A stretch of DNA of 64,000 bases from Sycon ciliatum (GCF_964019385.1 NC_088649.1:12185254-12249253), one strand, 5' to 3'. Positions 11,901 through 21,281 are shown, numbered from the stretch's first letter. Notes: a model not told the origin generated them from the letters alone. Numbers and translations: made by a program.

Positions 11901-13009
11901 TGGTGTCACGTTTTGGTGCTCCTGATCGGTTGTATACCGATCAGGGCAAAACTTTGATGGCTCTTTGTTTCGCAGTGTTTGCTTTCTGCTTGGCATAGAT
12001 AAGATCAGGACAACTGCGTACCATCCACAGAGTGACTGTCTGGTTGAAAGGTTCAACCAGACGCTTGAGCGTGGCCTGGCGCACTATGTCTGCAGGAATC
12101 ATCGAGATTGGGACATCAAGTTGCCAGCCTTCTTGGTGGGATACCGCTCGACGCTGCAGACTAGTACCGGCTACAGTCCAAGCTATCTACTCTTTGATCG
12201 GGAGTTATGCCTACCTCAAGACTTGACATTTGGATTACCGCCAGGAGAAGCATCCGCAGTATCATCGCAGCCGGAGTTTGTGAGTGCTCTCCGCCGACGC
12301 CTGGAGGACGCTCATGCGCAGGTCCGGGAACACCTGGGCAACGTGCACCGTTACCAAGCGCATATCCGTGATCGCAACGCTAAGGCCGTGGCGTTTGCAG
12401 CAGGTGACGCAGTGTGGCTTCTGGTGCCGGCTATTTCCGACGGGTACAACCGCCAAGTTTTCTAGACTGTGGCACGGACCTTACCTAGTCGAGGAGAAGC
12501 TCTCAGCCGTCACCTACCGCATCAAGCTGTCTGAGCCCACGGCACGTCGGCTGATAGTGCACGTCAACCGGCTGAAAAGTTGCCATCATCGACCGAGTCG
12601 GCTGCAGGAGGTCCACGAGCAAGATGAGTCGGACCCACCGCAGCCCATGGCATCCACCCTGACTCCGTCCTACCAGCCTGATGCCACTGATGCCGCCGCC
12701 CGAGACGAGGAGGACACCGCTCGGGTATTTGACAGTGCTCCGCCAGTTGTCGTGATGGAAAGGCGAACCCCGCGTTCCCGCCATCCACCCCAGCTGTTTG
12801 GGAGTCCTGTGTGGCACGAGTAAGTGACTACAGTGGTATTGACTGGATTGGTTGTGGCCAATATTACAGCTAGTCTTTGAACAGTTTTTGATAAGAACTC
12901 CAATTTGACCTGCACTCGTTTAGTTAAATTGTTAGCCATAATCTTAGTCTAATTTATTACGTTACTTATAACACGAGGACGTGTTCTTTTCCGTGTAAGC
13001 GGGGGGATA

Positions 13010-13659
13010 TGTCGTATCCATACTATTGACACGTGCCTTTTAGGCCTCTACGGGACAAGTATGCCTTATTTAGGTGTCTAATTATTTATCCATCTCCCAT
13101 AAACGGGTTCATAATCGTCTTTATTTTATGTCTTCACACAAGGCCTGGGGCCTTCTTTATTTGGTATACGCTGTTATTTCCCCACATGGCTCCCGCTCTT
13201 TATGCAACAGTTCGTACACATTATTTACTACGGTTTGATACGCTATTGCATGCGGGACCAGCAATCTCGTGGCCATGGATTTCCATGGCCGCAACTAGAT
13301 AATATTGCTATCACCTTGCTTTTCTCTCTCTCTTGCCTTCCGCCTTCAGGCGGAAGCTTCGGCTTTCGTCTGTCTTGCCTTGTGCTCTCAATATCGTCTC
13401 TTGAACTAAGTTAGCTCCTTTCAAGATGTGAGTATACCTGAACGCTGGTGTGAGTGTACGTGTCTGTATATGCCTGAGTGTGTGTGTGTGAGAGTATGTC
13501 TAGGTATATGTGCGTGCGTGCGTAAGAGTAATTCTGTTGGTGGACTCTCTCCAAGTGGCCACCACTGCACGGCCTTGTAATGTGATGGTTTAGTAAGTAA
13601 GTTAGTTCATGTCGAACCGCAGCCTTGGGGTCGAACCCCGGGGCCGACCGGATACGACA
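13010..13659 (+). repeat. 3' LTR of the Ty3/gypsy element
   Basis: 650 bp, same termini as the 5' LTR. It is preceded by a GGGGGGATA polypurine tract and followed by the CTCC target duplication. Confidence 0.93.
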
Positions 13660-13806
13660 CTCCTACCACTGCGTACGGCCCTCGATTCGTCTTCAACATC
13701 GAGTAGCTCGACTTCGATGTCCGTCTGGGACACCTCTACCTCTGCCTGTGCCGCAGATTATGCCTCGTGCGCCAGCTCATCAGCATGGATGATCAGAATT
13801 GGCATA

Positions 13807-14043
13807 TCAAACCTCTCTGTTTCTCTCTGTAAGATGCAGTGCTGCTTCCGCCACAAGCTCAACCAACTCGCCATCCAGATAATTCCCCTCAGCAGCGTCC
13901 ATCACGGCTTCTTCGTCTTCATACGAGACCGAGGAACTGGAGGCGGTTTCACCAAGGAGGCGGTGATACAGCTCGATCGCCTCTTCCGGAGGGATTTCGC
14001 CGTGACGGAAACTGCGCATTTCCAGGATCGACGGCTCAGCCAC
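13807..14043 (-). pseudogene. unidentified conserved reading frame, left-arm copy
   Basis: Reads as a 78-residue acidic peptide including EAIELYHRLLGET and a following Ser-rich then EDEEAVMDAAE stretch. The same frame is open at 16997-17263 in the right arm with only scattered amino-acid changes. I do not recognise the family. There is no clear start, and a further open stretch in the right arm (about 17264-17400, with EVEMSQTDIEVELFDVED) lies in another frame after a break. It may be an exon or a remnant of a mobile-element protein. Confidence 0.4.
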
Positions 14044-14472
14044 AAACTCAAATGGGACCTACCGAGAGGGATATCATGGATACCGGTATGCTGTTTAGAC
14101 CCTCTATGTGTACATCTACCAGGTGTACTTACTAGTCTAGCCTAGGCTCTAGACTATAGCCGGCTCTACCGCTTTTCTTATTTCTACGTCATTAGGTTTC
14201 AGTTAAAGGGGAAGTGCATCGATTTTTCAAGTAGGGCTCAGATGAAAGACAATTGGATATCGGTTCCGATGGTATATCTCTCGCTTGCGTACGGCAAGGG
14301 AAACTTGCCATATCGCCGATTTCCCGATCCCGTTTCCATGGCGACTACAGGTGATGACGCACATTCTGCTTAGCTCCGTGAGAGAGAAGGTCGATCACTG
14401 CAGAATTGTGTCATTTTCAGTTGTCTTCTTGTATTCACGAAGTGAAAGAAGTACTGTGTTCAATGCTGTTAG

Positions 14473-14724
14473 TGCCGTGAACTGTTTATCAGTAGTCCTC
14501 TCCGTTGTGTACTGGGACGTGACACCGACAGGGGAAAGCTGGAGTGCGGAGACGTTAGCTGGCAAGCGAAAATCGTGACGAACCAAGTGCTGAAATCTTG
14601 GTTGGGACAAATCAAACGTTCAGCATTTACCTCAACCAAGGACCATGCCGTTTGCTCTTTCCACTTCCTGAAGATGAATGCGCTGCCTGCTGGAGACTCT
14701 CCTATCTCTCGTAACATCTTCTGA
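14473..14724 (+). pseudogene. THAP-like zinc-finger fragment, left arm
   Basis: An open stretch of 83 residues ending at TGA. It contains KSWLGQIKR followed by VCSFHF at 14650-14667, then ALPAGDSPISRNIF. The Trp, the basic segment and the C-x2-H of CSFHF match the second half of the THAP fold (W, then CS-x-HF, then an AVP-like tail). The first Cys pair is not convincing (one Cys in CVLG and another in LEC), so the fold is incomplete or spread over exons. A donor-like CCAGGTGAGA lies six bases after the stop. It probably derives from a DNA-binding transposase end. Confidence 0.6.
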
Positions 14725-15115
14725 AGCCAGGTGAGACGACGAGTAGCGGAGATTAGCGAACGAAATAATGTCGTATTTTTTGAAATTTTTGCTGATTTCT
14801 CAGGAGAGATGGCGAATACCAAGCATCTTCTCCTAGTCTAGAGAAACCATTTCGTAGGCTACATTCCGCCTAGGGAAATGCAGGAGACGGCCTGGCTGGG
14901 GAGGACACACTTGGAGGAGAACGAAGTAAGTGATCTTGTTTATGTTGTTCTTTGGTATTGCAATCTTATGTTTGACGAACATACGGCATGGTGCATAGTT
15001 GGTCGTTGAGTGCCTGCATGTGCATGTATAAGTGTGTGCTGATAAACACTTCCTATGCAAGAATCTGACACTCATGCTCTCTTTCTTTCTTGCAGTATGT
15101 GCGCACGCGTCACGG

Positions 15116-15170
15116 TGTGTGTTGTGTGTGTGTGTGTGTGTGTGCGTGTGTGTGTGTGTGAGCGAGAGAG
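15116..15170 (+). repeat. (TG)n microsatellite
   Basis: An almost pure TG run in the loop of the foldback element. It ends in AGCGAGAGAGTGTGTGCAG, which could serve as a splice acceptor for the two-finger frame that follows. Confidence 0.9.
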
Positions 15171-15179
15171 TGTGTGCAG

Positions 15180-15362
15180 GAGCAGCGTGGAGCATGCCAG
15201 TGTGATCGCTGTGGCCGTTGCTTTCTTAGCTATGGCGTTCTTGCCTGTCACAAGTGTGTGGCTCAGCCCCCAACGACAGTGGAGCCGTGTTGTGGTGAAT
15301 ACTGTGTGTCCTGCGACCGCTGCTTCCGTTCGGTCCAGGGCAGGAATAGACACCGCTGCTAA
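15180..15362 (+). pseudogene. two-finger Cys/His-rich coding fragment
   Basis: The frame after the acceptor-like TGTGTGCAG encodes about 60 residues and stops at TAA (15360-15362). It contains CQCDRCGRCF...ACHKC and VSCDRCFRS...RHRC, two C-x2-C-x12-H-type fingers. Similar paired fingers occur at the C-terminus of some invertebrate LINE reverse transcriptases and in host zinc-finger proteins. The upstream part is not visible. It may be a terminal exon or a fragment carried into the loop. No start codon is supported. Confidence 0.45.
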
Positions 15363-15409
15363 AGCTCTCCGCGGCCGTACGTCAGTCTCGTGGCAGATGA
15401 CCCGCACTC

Positions 15410-15414
<5 letters not shown>

Positions 15415-15470
<56 letters not shown>

Positions 15471-15471
15471 T
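15415..15471 (+). repeat. (TG)n microsatellite
   Basis: A pure TG run of about 55 bp in the loop of the central foldback element. Confidence 0.95.
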
Positions 15472-16203
15472 GTATGTATGTATGTGTGTTGCTCCCTACA
15501 TAGACAAACTCTTGTTTTTGTGTCCCGGGTGCCATGGGGCGGCGTTCTCCCATTCTCTCTCCACTGCCCCTCCGGGCCCACGTGGCAGTGACTCGACAGG
15601 GCAGGGCAAGTGTGTGTATGGTGTATGGTGCATGGTGTGTGCTGGCATGTCTGTATAAATATGTTGGACAGGAATTTGTTCACCCACAACGTTCACGGGA
15701 AACCATGCTAGGTGTTGCTGGAACGTATGGAGTCTGCAAGCACTTACAATAACTTACGTCATGTCACAACAAAGAACGGTGCAGTGTTTGATCCTCATGT
15801 AAACATGATGGTGATGGTACCTCACCTAAGCTACCCATGAAGCTAGAAAGAACATCAGGTCAACAGAATTGTACCAGAGGAAAGCATCTATTGCCCGAAC
15901 TTCTTCATATGAAATGAACAATACCCTTTTCCATAGAGACAACATGCAGATGAAGTGTATGGACAAATAATATATAAATGGGCCATTCACTGAGGGCATG
16001 GAATGATCTCTACGTGTAGATTGGATAGACTCATGCACGTCTGCAAGGAAAGCATTTGTTCATGGGTTAGTTCATGGGCTGATTGAGTTCACATGGACTA
16101 AGTTCATACATGCCATCTCTCCTGAGATATGTTCAGCAAAAATTTCAAAACATACGACATTATTTCGTTCGCTAATCTCCGCTACTCGTCGTCTCACCTG
16201 GCT

Positions 16204-16455
16204 TCAGAAGATGTTACGAGAGATAGGAGAGTCTCCAACAGGCAGCGCATCCATCTTCAGGAAGTGGAAAGAGCAAACGGCATGGTCCTTGGTTGAGGTA
16301 AATGCTGAACGTTTGATTTGTCCCAACCAAGATTTCAGCACTTGGTTCGTCACGATTTTCGCTTGCCAGCTAACGTCTCCGCACTCCAGCTTTCCCCTGT
16401 CAGTGTCACGTCCCAGTACACAACGGAGAGGACTACTGATAAACAGTTCACGGCA
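16204..16455 (-). pseudogene. THAP-like zinc-finger fragment, right arm
   Basis: The inverted partner of 14473-14724. It keeps KSWLGQIKR and VCSFHF, with small changes such as ALPVGDSP for ALPAGDSP. Conservation of the frame in both arms suggests that the arms were duplicated from a coding copy or have stayed similar by gene conversion. Confidence 0.55.
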
Positions 16456-16725
16456 CTAACAGCATTGAACACAGTACTTCTTTCACTTCGTGAATGCAAG
16501 AAGACAACTGAAAATGACACAATTCTGCAGTGATCGACCTTCTCTCTCACGGAGCTAAGCAGAATGTGCGTCATCACCTGTAGTCGCCATGGAAACGGGA
16601 TCGGGAAATCGGCGATATGGCAAGTTTCCCTTGCCGTACGCAAGCGAGAGATATACCATCGGAACCGATATCCAATTGTCTTTCATCTGAGCCCTACTTG
16701 AAAAATCGATGCACTTCCCCTTTAA

Positions 16726-16980
16726 GGGGATCAGTAGGGTCACTACACACTACAGCGACTTGGCCCATACTAGTACTAGTACTACACTCTACAGACTAGT
16801 GCTGGTAATACTAATAGCTGCGACCGTGGATCTACGCGTCAGGCGGACGTGTTTAGGTGTTGAAATCCCCGCGCCGCAAGGTCCCCGTACCCCGTAGAAC
16901 CAGGGAGTCGTATAATACGACTCCCTGGTAGATCTGCATGACTGCATGACTGCATGGTAGAACTACGATAATAGTTACTT
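16726..16980. other. spacer between central element and right arm
   Basis: About 255 bp with no counterpart on the left side. It contains repeated CTAGTACTAGTAC and TGCATGACTGCATGAC motifs and a 31-bp palindrome. Confidence 0.45.
16899..16929. repeat. 31-bp near-perfect palindrome
   Basis: Two 15-bp arms (ACCAGGGAGTCGTAT and its reverse complement) around one base. It could extrude as a cruciform or bind a dimeric protein. A degenerate version follows the other TTAA foldback element at 5085. Confidence 0.85.
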
Positions 16981-16996
16981 AGGAAAGCGGTAGTTT

Positions 16997-17263
16997 GTGG
17001 CTCAGCGGTCGATCCTGGAAATGCGCAGTGTCCGTCGCGTCGAAATCCCTCCGGGAGAGGCGATCGAGCTGTATCACCGCCTCCTCGGTGAAACCCCCTC
17101 CAGTTCCTCGGTCTCGTATGAAGACGAAGAAGCCGTAATGGACGCTGCCGAGGAGAACGATCTGGATGGCGAGTTGGTTGAGCTTGTGGCGGAAGCAGCA
17201 CTGCATTTTACGGAAACAAAGAGGTTTGATATGCCAATTCATTATTCTGATCGTCCATGCTGA
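16997..17263 (+). pseudogene. unidentified conserved reading frame, right-arm copy
   Basis: An 88-residue frame whose first 70 residues match the left-arm copy at 13807-14043 (EIPPGEAIELYHRLLGET here, EIPPEEAIELYHRLLGET there). It then runs on into a non-conserved tail and stops. It is acidic and Ser-rich with no recognised motif. Coding origin is supported by the shared open frame, but function is unknown. Confidence 0.4.
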
Positions 17264-17689
17264 TGAGCTGGCGCACGAGGCATAATCTGCGGCACAGGCA
17301 GAGGTAGAGATGTCCCAGACGGACATCGAAGTCGAGCTGTTCGATGTTGAAGACGAACCGAGGGCCGTACGCAGTGGTAGGAGCAAGAGCTTGCTGAGTT
17401 CAGCGTAAAGTTCATAATGGCGGGCCACTTGGTGGAGCGGCACCGGCGCGTGCAGCGCGCGTAGTTCATGGGGGGTTGATGGTCGAGGAGCAGCCAACGT
17501 AGCCATCCCCATGGGTGAATGGGACAAGGCTCAGGACGACGTGGCTGTAACTGCATTTCAGCATGCGAAGAAGCCAGGATTGCACTTGTGCCTGTGCATA
17601 TTTGGATCCAACTACAAAGTAACTTAGTTAGCTCTCAGATTGAACTGTTGTTGTTTTGTGTATCCTCTCTCTGCCTCTCTCTTTCTGTC

Positions 17690-17850
17690 ACTGTATCACA
17701 AACACACGTACGCACACACGCATCGGCCTATGCACGCATCCACCCGCACCCAAGCGCACAAATGCGCATCCATGCGCACAAACGCGCATTCATGCGCATG
17801 CATGCATGCGTGCACGCACCCCCCCCCCCCACACACACACTAGGGGTGAA
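17690..17850. repeat. CA/CG-rich alternating purine-pyrimidine tract
   Basis: Irregular repeats such as ATGCGCACAAACGCGCATTC followed by a C run and (CA)n. Long alternating purine-pyrimidine runs can adopt Z-DNA. The left arm has a shorter version at 7960-8010, so the tract expanded after duplication. Confidence 0.75.
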
Positions 17851-18575
17851 ACCACTGACCCACATTCCTTGTCGACTAGATGCAATCCTGTTGACAGACT
17901 ATCGACTGACATTGCCCTCACACATCAATACAAGCACAACATATATACGCATACATGCATGCACATGCATGGCCACACATCCATGCACAAGCAAACCGAA
18001 GCACAATATAAGCACATTGTAGGTTTCAAAGTTAACACACCTCCATGCGGAATGTGTTTTGCATTGTTATTGTACTCGTGTTTGTTAAAGCGAACTGTAT
18101 TCCGATGCCAAGCGTACTTCTCAGCACATTGCATGATATCGCAGGACAAGTGCATGAACTACATGTACCTCTGGGCATTTTACATGTCCTCTCTAGCATA
18201 AATGCGAATTGATACGGGTTTGCTTCTATCGAATCGGCCTTATTGACTGACCAGACGACTTATCAACTAGGGCCTAGTAATATCAACTCGGAAGTTTCAC
18301 TCCTAACACACTTGTACTTGTACATGCTCACTGCCAAAACTGGTCGAGTGGGTCTCCCCGGGAGAGGGGAGAGAGACTTAAAAAGAGTCTTGGAAAGATG
18401 ACTCAACTGGCAATTTAACCGCCCAATGGCCAACGCCCCCTGAAATGTGCAAATTCCGGGAGGTGGGAGACTTGGAAAATCATCCCACTTATTGTCTCAC
18501 CGCACATAAGTAATTGGTGAGGACAAGGGAAAGGTTTGACGGCATCATGGTGTCCGTGCCGGGATCCAACTCGGA

Positions 18576-18726
18576 GAAAATTTGTTTTCAGCTTTCAACA
18601 GCCCTAGGCAGGTCGTTTATGACAATGTTCCTCATTTCTGTTGTGCACTACCCTTTTTGTGCCTACTGCAGGAATTCAAGGTGGTCACAGTCCATGTTGC
18701 AGCTGAGAATAGTCGGAAAGGTGAGA
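18576..18726 (+). repeat. satellite fragment, plus orientation
   Basis: A partial 366-bp monomer with CAGCCCTAGGCAGGTCG and TACTGCAGGAATTCAAGG. It ends at GTGAGAA, where an end of the dispersed element found at 38316 begins. Confidence 0.85.
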
Positions 18727-18800
18727 ACATAGCCAACAAGCGCATGTCATTATGTACATTGAAAAATATAATCAGCACACGAAGCACAGAAGCCATATAA
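18727..18800 (+). repeat. end fragment of a dispersed element
   Basis: It starts CATAGCCAACAAGCGCATGT and matches the first 70 or so bases of the element at 38316-39036, which also joins satellite directly at CATAGCC. The shared junction shows that CATAGCC is a true element terminus. Confidence 0.7.
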
Positions 18801-18900
18801 TTTTTTCGACTAGGCCTTTCATTCCATTACTCTTCAGGTCGAATACAATGGTGATTAACAAGGTAGTAAGCAAGTCCTTATAACCGGCACTTTTGGCGGG

Positions 18901-19017
18901 CAGAGCTTTGACAAAAATAGCACTTGAAAAATAGCGCTAGTGGCGCCAACAGCATATTTCGCGGTCAGAGCATAGACCAAATAGCACGTTAAAAGATGGC
19001 GCTAGTGGCGCCAAGTA
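18901..19017. repeat. 65-bp tandem duplication with GCGCTAGTGGCGCCA
   Basis: Two copies starting at 18901 and 18966 share CAGAGC, AATAGCAC and GCGCTAGTGGCGCCAA. It lies just beyond the coding end of the Penelope-like element and may be part of its 3' region. Confidence 0.7.
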
Positions 19018-19078
19018 CTAAGTGAGACAATGAATATTACCAGTATCAGACAACAGTGGGGACCACGGTACTACAATG

Positions 19079-19384
19079 TCAAAACAGTGACAACTTTCGC
19101 ACATACTTCTTTTGCACGCACAGTTCAGGCTGCAGCTTGGCAATGTACACTGCCTCCAGCACAGCAAGGTGAGATTTGTTGTGTGCACGCGCTTGAATGG
19201 TGAAGTGAGAGTGGGTGCCATGTTTGCAGACTGCACTTAGGCAGGCTGGTGACGATGTCAGGTGACGGAGTATCGCTGAGTCCTTCTCATTATCGTCATT
19301 GTCCGTTGGTCCATTCTGGTAGTAGCTATTGTGCATCGCAGTTGTGCCGCTGGCGACTTCTCTGCCGGGCGAGGAGTCACACAC
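19079..19384 (-). pseudogene. Penelope-like C-terminal region
   Basis: Contains SAILRHLTSSPACLSAV and LAVLEAVYIAKLQPELCVQK and ends VRKLSLF. The LEAVYI...LQPELC pattern is the conserved end of the GIY-YIG module, including the Glu expected in its active site. The first part of the frame before SAIL is not conserved. Confidence 0.75.
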
Positions 19385-19566
19385 TGTTCCACACGCCGAT
19401 CCTGTATCAGCCGCTTGTTGCAGAGCGTTGTTGCGGAGACGCAGCCGTTCACTTTGTCTCGTGACAGTTGCTGGTGGTTTGATCGGTGTTGATTTCCTTC
19501 TCCCTTTGTTGACGGAGACGGTGATGTCCTTGACTGCTCGGCTTCTCCCTGTCCTGACCGGTGTTG

Positions 19567-19894
19567 TTATTCCTGTAACTGTCCGTACGAGTTTGTTGGG
19601 ATGTGCTGCTCTATGCGCTCACCCAATCGTTGTGTTGTCCTGCCAATGTACCTGCGGTCACACTCACAGGTGAATAAATAAATGGCATAACTTAAATACG
19701 TCATTGGCAGGACATCCTTGTTGGTGGCGGGTAGTGAAACAACAGATTGGGTAGCAGAGTGGAACATAGCGCTGGATAATTTTTTGAATTTTCTGCTTGA
19801 ACATGGCCGACTGGTCGCCGAGCCACGGGAGTCGCAAGATAGCACGGTTCGACTTGTCCTCAGCTCTGGCACTCGTTGTCAGTGCCTGTGACAT
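19567..19894 (-). pseudogene. Penelope-like linker and GIY-YIG endonuclease
   Basis: The linker (SNRAILRLPWLGDQS, then KKIIQRYVPLCYP-like sequence) lies in one frame. The endonuclease core YLFTCECDRRYIGRTTQRL, followed by ERIEQHIP, lies in another. YLFTC and YIGRT supply the GIY and YIG elements, and the Arg in RTTQRL is the expected catalytic region. GIY-YIG domains nick the target DNA for these elements. Confidence 0.8.
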
Positions 19895-20016
19895 TACACA
19901 TTGAACTAGATGCAGGGGATAGCCATTGGGGGAGAAGATGGACTACAATTTTGAGATCTCTTCGTCAAGATGCTGTGGGGAACAGATACGCTGGGCACGA
20001 ACTGTCAGCGGCTTTA

Positions 20017-20694
20017 TCAGGTCTTCTGTCCGGTTGGGCCATAGCTGTCCCATCGCGTGTATAGTCCGGTGAAGGTGGGTTTTCTATAGATTGCTGTACT
20101 GAAACTGTTTAAATGCCGTGTAACGAGGACATCCAGGAATGGTAGTTGATTTTCAGTTTCTTTCTCCATAGTGAACTGGAGCGATGGATGGACAGAGTTG
20201 AGCCGTTCAAGAAAGGTCAATGCATGATCCTGCTGGGTGAAGAATGAGAACGTGTCATCAACATATCGGGTGTAAAGTTCTGGCCAAAACTCGTCTGGTA
20301 TTAGCGTTTCACAGTATCCAAGGAAGATATTGGCAAAGACGGGGCCAAGGGGAGACCCCATGGCCACTCCGTCTGTCTGTTTGGACATTTTGTTATTGAA
20401 ACTGAACTCTACGTCTCGTGTTGATTTGTACAGGAGCTTGCGTAGCAGGATCTCTTCAATCTCAGGAGGGTTGATGTCACTGTGATAGAGAGCTTTCAGG
20501 CAGATGTCAATTGTTTCGATGATAGGTACATTCGTAAAGAGGCTAACTACATCATATGAGCACATGAACCCTTCACTACATCCGGAGTCGTACTGCTGGA
20601 TGGATTTGGCAAATTCAAAGGAGTCCTGGACCACATGCGAAGAATACATGTCAAGGACTGGCTTAAGAATCTCTGCAAGCCACTTACGATCCAT
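20017..20694 (-). pseudogene. Penelope-like reverse transcriptase fragment
   Basis: 226 codons with KWLAEILKPVLD at the left, then SYDVVSLFTNVPI (motif A region), DGVAMGSPLGPVFANIFL (motif B region), YVDDTF (catalytic Asp pair) and LPFLDVLVTR, ending YRKPTFTGLYTRWDSYGP. These are hallmark strings of the Penelope RT. The frame opens after a stop just upstream and lacks the first RT blocks. The downstream thumb continues in another frame. Confidence 0.88.
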
Positions 20695-20870
20695 TCATTG
20701 GAAACTGGCACCCTAACCTTTTGGTGTCTCTCTCACATAGTTGTAGATATCGTGAAAACAACAGTACATCCTGCATTGTGTAACCCGTGCAATTACTCCT
20801 TGCCACATTTGAGGCCAGAAAAGTCCAAGAACAGGAAAATAGAAATTCAGCCAGGTTTTACAAAATTAGG

Positions 20871-20973
20871 AAAGTCACTCAATCAACGTCAACTACAATA
20901 ATCAAGCCACATATCTGCAACGTCACGAGGATGCTGGCAAAAGTCCTGCTGCACGGCGCCATGCAGCCCAATA
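20871..20973 (+). repeat. 103-bp direct repeat, copy 1
   Basis: Matches 21902-22031 closely, through AATCAACGTCAACTACAATA to GCAGCCCAATAC. It ends in a small imperfect hairpin, GCTGCACGGCGCCATGCAGC. Confidence 0.85.
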
Positions 20974-21281
20974 CGTGTTTTTTTAACGTGATTTTTTGGA
21001 CTTTTTTGGACTTGGAGCAAAATTCTGCACAATTTCGCGTCTTTCCATGATACGACAAGTTGCGCACGGTCTGCTCAGATTCAAATACAGTGCTGCCAAC
21101 AAATGACAGTGTGCAACAAAAAAATCTTTCCTTGCTAGGGCACATTTTTGGCCATAACTCTTGAACGGCTGGTCAGATCGGGACACAATTTTCAGAGAAT
21201 TGGCAGCTATTCATGCTCTTTGAACTGACGTAGCACTCGATATGAATTTACAAATTCGACTTTAAGGATTTTACGACCAGT

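Larger units (their letters stand above)
8325..13659 (+). mobile_element. Ty3/gypsy LTR retrotransposon, broken
   Basis: A 5.3-kb element with two LTRs, a primer-binding site at about 8975-8991, a G-rich purine tract just before the 3' LTR (about 13001-13009) and a 4-bp target duplication CTCC (8321-8324 and 13660-13663). Recognisable parts in order are an aspartic protease with a DTGSA-type active site (about 10040-10340), the end of reverse transcriptase with RNase H (about 10460-11210), and integrase with its core and C-terminal tail (about 11500-12820). No gag was recognised at 8990-10000. The coding region is incomplete and broken, with about half a dozen breaks. The LTRs differ by only about four substitutions and one 2-bp length change (about 0.6 percent), so the insertion is fairly recent. 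It lies in only one arm of the palindrome and so post-dates the duplication. Confidence 0.92.
7317..14175. repeat. large palindrome, left arm
   Basis: Without the Ty3/gypsy insertion (8325-13659) this arm is about 1.5 kb and is the inverted counterpart of 16981-18575. Both arms start with TTGGAT(T/C)CCGGCACGGA, share a long CA/TG-rich tract, share a conserved reading frame (13807-14043 here) and end near CCACAAACT next to the central foldback element. They differ by several percent plus microsatellite length. About 115 bp (roughly 14050-14165) has no counterpart in the right arm. Confidence 0.85.
14203..16725. mobile_element. TTAA-bounded foldback element with THAP remnants (T2/Kolobok-like)
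   Basis: A 2.5-kb element bounded by TTAA (14203-14206 and 16722-16725). It has inverted arms of about 611 and 614 bp (14203-14813 and 16112-16725) and a 1.3-kb loop. The terminus TTAAAGGGGAAGT is the same as in the 4206-5084 element, but the interior is different. Each arm encodes a THAP-like zinc-finger fragment, and THAP domains are known in Kolobok and P-type transposases. The AGGRR terminus plus THAP favours T2/Kolobok. No catalytic transposase domain was seen in the loop, which holds TG microsatellites and a two-finger reading frame. Confidence 0.75.
16981..18575. repeat. large palindrome, right arm
   Basis: The inverted counterpart of the left arm, without the gypsy insertion. The uninterrupted target is visible near 17370-17395 (GTGGTAGGAGCAAGAGCTTG), where the left arm holds the LTR element. 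About 230 bp at its outer end (18340-18575) is longer than the left side because of a GGGAGAGGGGAGAGAG-rich block. Confidence 0.85.
19018..20720 (-). mobile_element. Penelope-like retroelement, 5'-truncated
   Basis: On the minus strand it carries, in order, the later part of a reverse transcriptase (20017-20694), the thumb and linker, a GIY-YIG endonuclease core (around 19570-19720) and the conserved C-terminal end (19079-19384). This RT plus GIY-YIG order defines Penelope-like elements. The N-terminal part of RT is missing, and the frame is interrupted in at least three places, so it is inactive. The left limit is uncertain because the 3' region grades into the 65-bp duplication. Confidence 0.88.

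Noticed and set aside
15055-15591. Long Val/Cys-rich and Thr/His-rich frames over the TG microsatellites
   Set aside because: They are translations of (TG)n and (CA)n runs. Only the 15180-15362 finger frame has a meaningful pattern.
16979-17527. 182-residue minus-strand frame in the palindrome right arm
   Set aside because: It lies antisense to the EAIELYHRLLGET frame, and its Ser/Cys-rich sequence is the complement of that acidic coding stretch.
18801-18900. Possible gene between the satellite fragment and the Penelope element
   Set aside because: No open frame or motif. It is likely 3' non-coding sequence of the element or old repeat.
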